From contig JAFZQU010000012.1 of assembly GCA_017620255.1 (NCBI GenBank), forward strand, positions 1 to 64,000: a stretch of 64,000 nt of DNA, in the 5' to 3' direction. Origin of the DNA: Lachnospiraceae bacterium. GTDB lineage: Bacteria; Bacillota; Clostridia; Lachnospirales; Lachnospiraceae. How positions within the stretch are numbered: the first letter of the stretch is position 1; each line of letters opens with the position of its first letter. Shown one piece after another: positions 63,055 through 64,000 of the stretch. A model generated the notes under the pieces. That model was not told where the DNA came from. It saw nothing but the letters and a program-made list of their open reading frames with translations, and did no database searches. The position numbers and the translations under genes are program-made.

Positions 63055-64000
63055 GGTTGTGATCTCACTGGGCGTTTTCTATGCACTGGGGCTTGCCCTG
63101 CTCCTGTGGCTTACCCTTGCAGGCAGTAGCGAGCGCACAAAGGAAACAACCATCGTACAACTGAATGATATCGCAAAAGAAGCGGCCAAAAACTTGGATG
63201 CCCCGGAAAGTTTACGCACTAAGGATTTCGGGACTTCCTATGTGATCCTGAACCGGTCAAACGAGATCGTGTATGATTCACGAACCGGCAGGAACACCTT
63301 CCCGGAAACGGAACGTCTGTCTGCGGAGACCGCCATCAAAGAGAACTATCCTTATACATACATCACAAGAGATGACAGGATCTTAGGACTCGTGATCCTG
63401 CCGGATAAGGAACAGTCTTTCTATGTGCATGGCAGGAGACGGCTGCTTGCCGGGTTTGGCGTGATCAGCCTGGTCCTTTTCCTTGGCGCTGTTTTCTTCT
63501 ATGTCTATGTCAAAAGAAACATCATTACTCCGTTTCATAAAATGGAAGCTTTTGCCGGAAAAGTCGCACAGGGCAATCTGGACGAGCCGCTGGTCTATGA
63601 TAAAAACAATCTGTTCGGTGTATTCTCCGAAAGCTTTGATATCATGCGCGAAGAACTCTCAGAATCCCGCAAACGGGAACTGGCCCTGCAGAAAAAGGAA
63701 CGGGAACTGGTAGCTTCCTTAAGCCACGATCTGAAAACACCGGTCACGGGCATCAAGGTGACCACGGAACTTCTGAAAGCAAAGGCAGGAATGGCAGAGG
63801 GGTCCGGACAGAACGCAGACCTTACGGAGAAACTGGATCTGATCGAACAGAAGGCGGATCAGATCGATGTGCTCGTGAGCGACCTGTTCTCGGCCACACT
63901 GGAAGATCTGGGCGAATTTAAAGTCAGCTGCAGGGATGAAGCATCCCCTGTACTGCACGAGATCGTTGCCAAATGCGACAGCAGGGAACTGGTAATGGAA
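63038..64000 (+). CDS. sensor histidine kinase, cut by the window end
   Basis: The first 321 codons of a membrane sensor kinase. An N-terminal membrane helix (about 7-29), an extracytoplasmic domain of about 105 residues, a second helix (about 136-158) and a HAMP-like linker (about 160-215) are visible. The HisKA motif LVASLSHDLKTPVTG carries His230. The reading frame is open to the last base, so the ATPase domain lies outside. It starts at the ATG at 63038, inside the response regulator's last codons, and is surely its partner. Confidence 0.9.
   Translation, partial: MKNFRRVVISLGVFYALGLALLLWLTLAGSSERTKETTIVQLNDIAKEAAKNLDAPESLRTKDFGTSYVILNRSNEIVYDSRTGRNTFPETERLSAETAIKENYPYTYITRDDRILGLVILPDKEQSFYVHGRRRLLAGFGVISLVLFLGAVFFYVYVKRNIITPFHKMEAFAGKVAQGNLDEPLVYDKNNLFGVFSESFDIMREELSESRKRELALQKKERELVASLSHDLKTPVTGIKVTTELLKAKAGMAEGSGQNADLTEKLDLIEQKADQIDVLVSDLFSATLEDLGEFKVSCRDEASPVLHEIVAKCDSRELVME

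Overview
The window looks like a chromosome segment of a low-to-mid G+C anaerobic Firmicute, most probably a Lachnospiraceae-type gut clostridium. I infer this from the Firmicute set of genes (S-box upstream of metK, type III pantothenate kinase, a small alarmone synthetase, azlCD, degV, bioY/birA), strong AGGAGG ribosome binding sites, frequent TTG/GTG starts and BspA-type surface proteins. No database search was possible. Most genes lie on the minus strand; the exceptions are a small hypothetical gene, metK, birA, two tRNA genes and a two-component system.

Layout. 1-5.5 kb: lysS-greA, preceded by an argF / membrane protein / small hypothetical / coaX / dusB operon; a possible integration site lies at the lysS 3' end. 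5.7-12.3 kb: a SleB-type cell wall hydrolase and a dnaE-pfkA-rRNA methylase operon. 12.4-15.8 kb: an HD-GYP / membrane protein pair divergent from S-box-controlled metK. 16-22.2 kb: murA, an M23 endopeptidase, a tail-anchored hypothetical, a RelQ-type alarmone synthetase and an EF-hand-like protein. 22.3-32.4 kb: a run of metabolic genes (nicotinate phosphoribosyltransferase, ileS, glycogen phosphorylase, aconitase-family hydratase). 32.5-37.7 kb: class II aldolase, then a barnase/barstar pair behind a GPH transporter and a family 2 glycosidase. 37.8-46.4 kb: a visibly more AT-rich accessory island with a 1,700-residue BspA-like protein, a lipoprotein with tandem CxxC repeats, a secreted coiled-coil protein and an Rpn-type nuclease. 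46.5-55.5 kb: mfd-pth, tRNA-Gly and a very large hybrid histidine kinase with its dual-receiver partner. 55.6-62 kb: divergent bioY/birA, then folD, fchA, folC, azlD, azlC and degV. 62-64 kb: tRNA-Ala and an OmpR-type two-component system cut by the window end.

The most informative observations are: (1) FolD has lost the active-site Lys and Gln of the bifunctional enzyme and sits beside a separate cyclohydrolase-family gene, suggesting a split C1-folate pathway; (2) a lipoprotein-anchored barnase with its barstar is embedded behind a sugar-use operon; (3) the accessory island carries a chimeric cysteine-peptidase/LRR/repeat surface protein; (4) WalR-like boxes lie beside two cell wall loci; (5) bioY and birA are read from overlapping divergent promoters built on GTTTACAA repeats. 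No CRISPR array, complete insertion sequence or recognisable prophage was seen.
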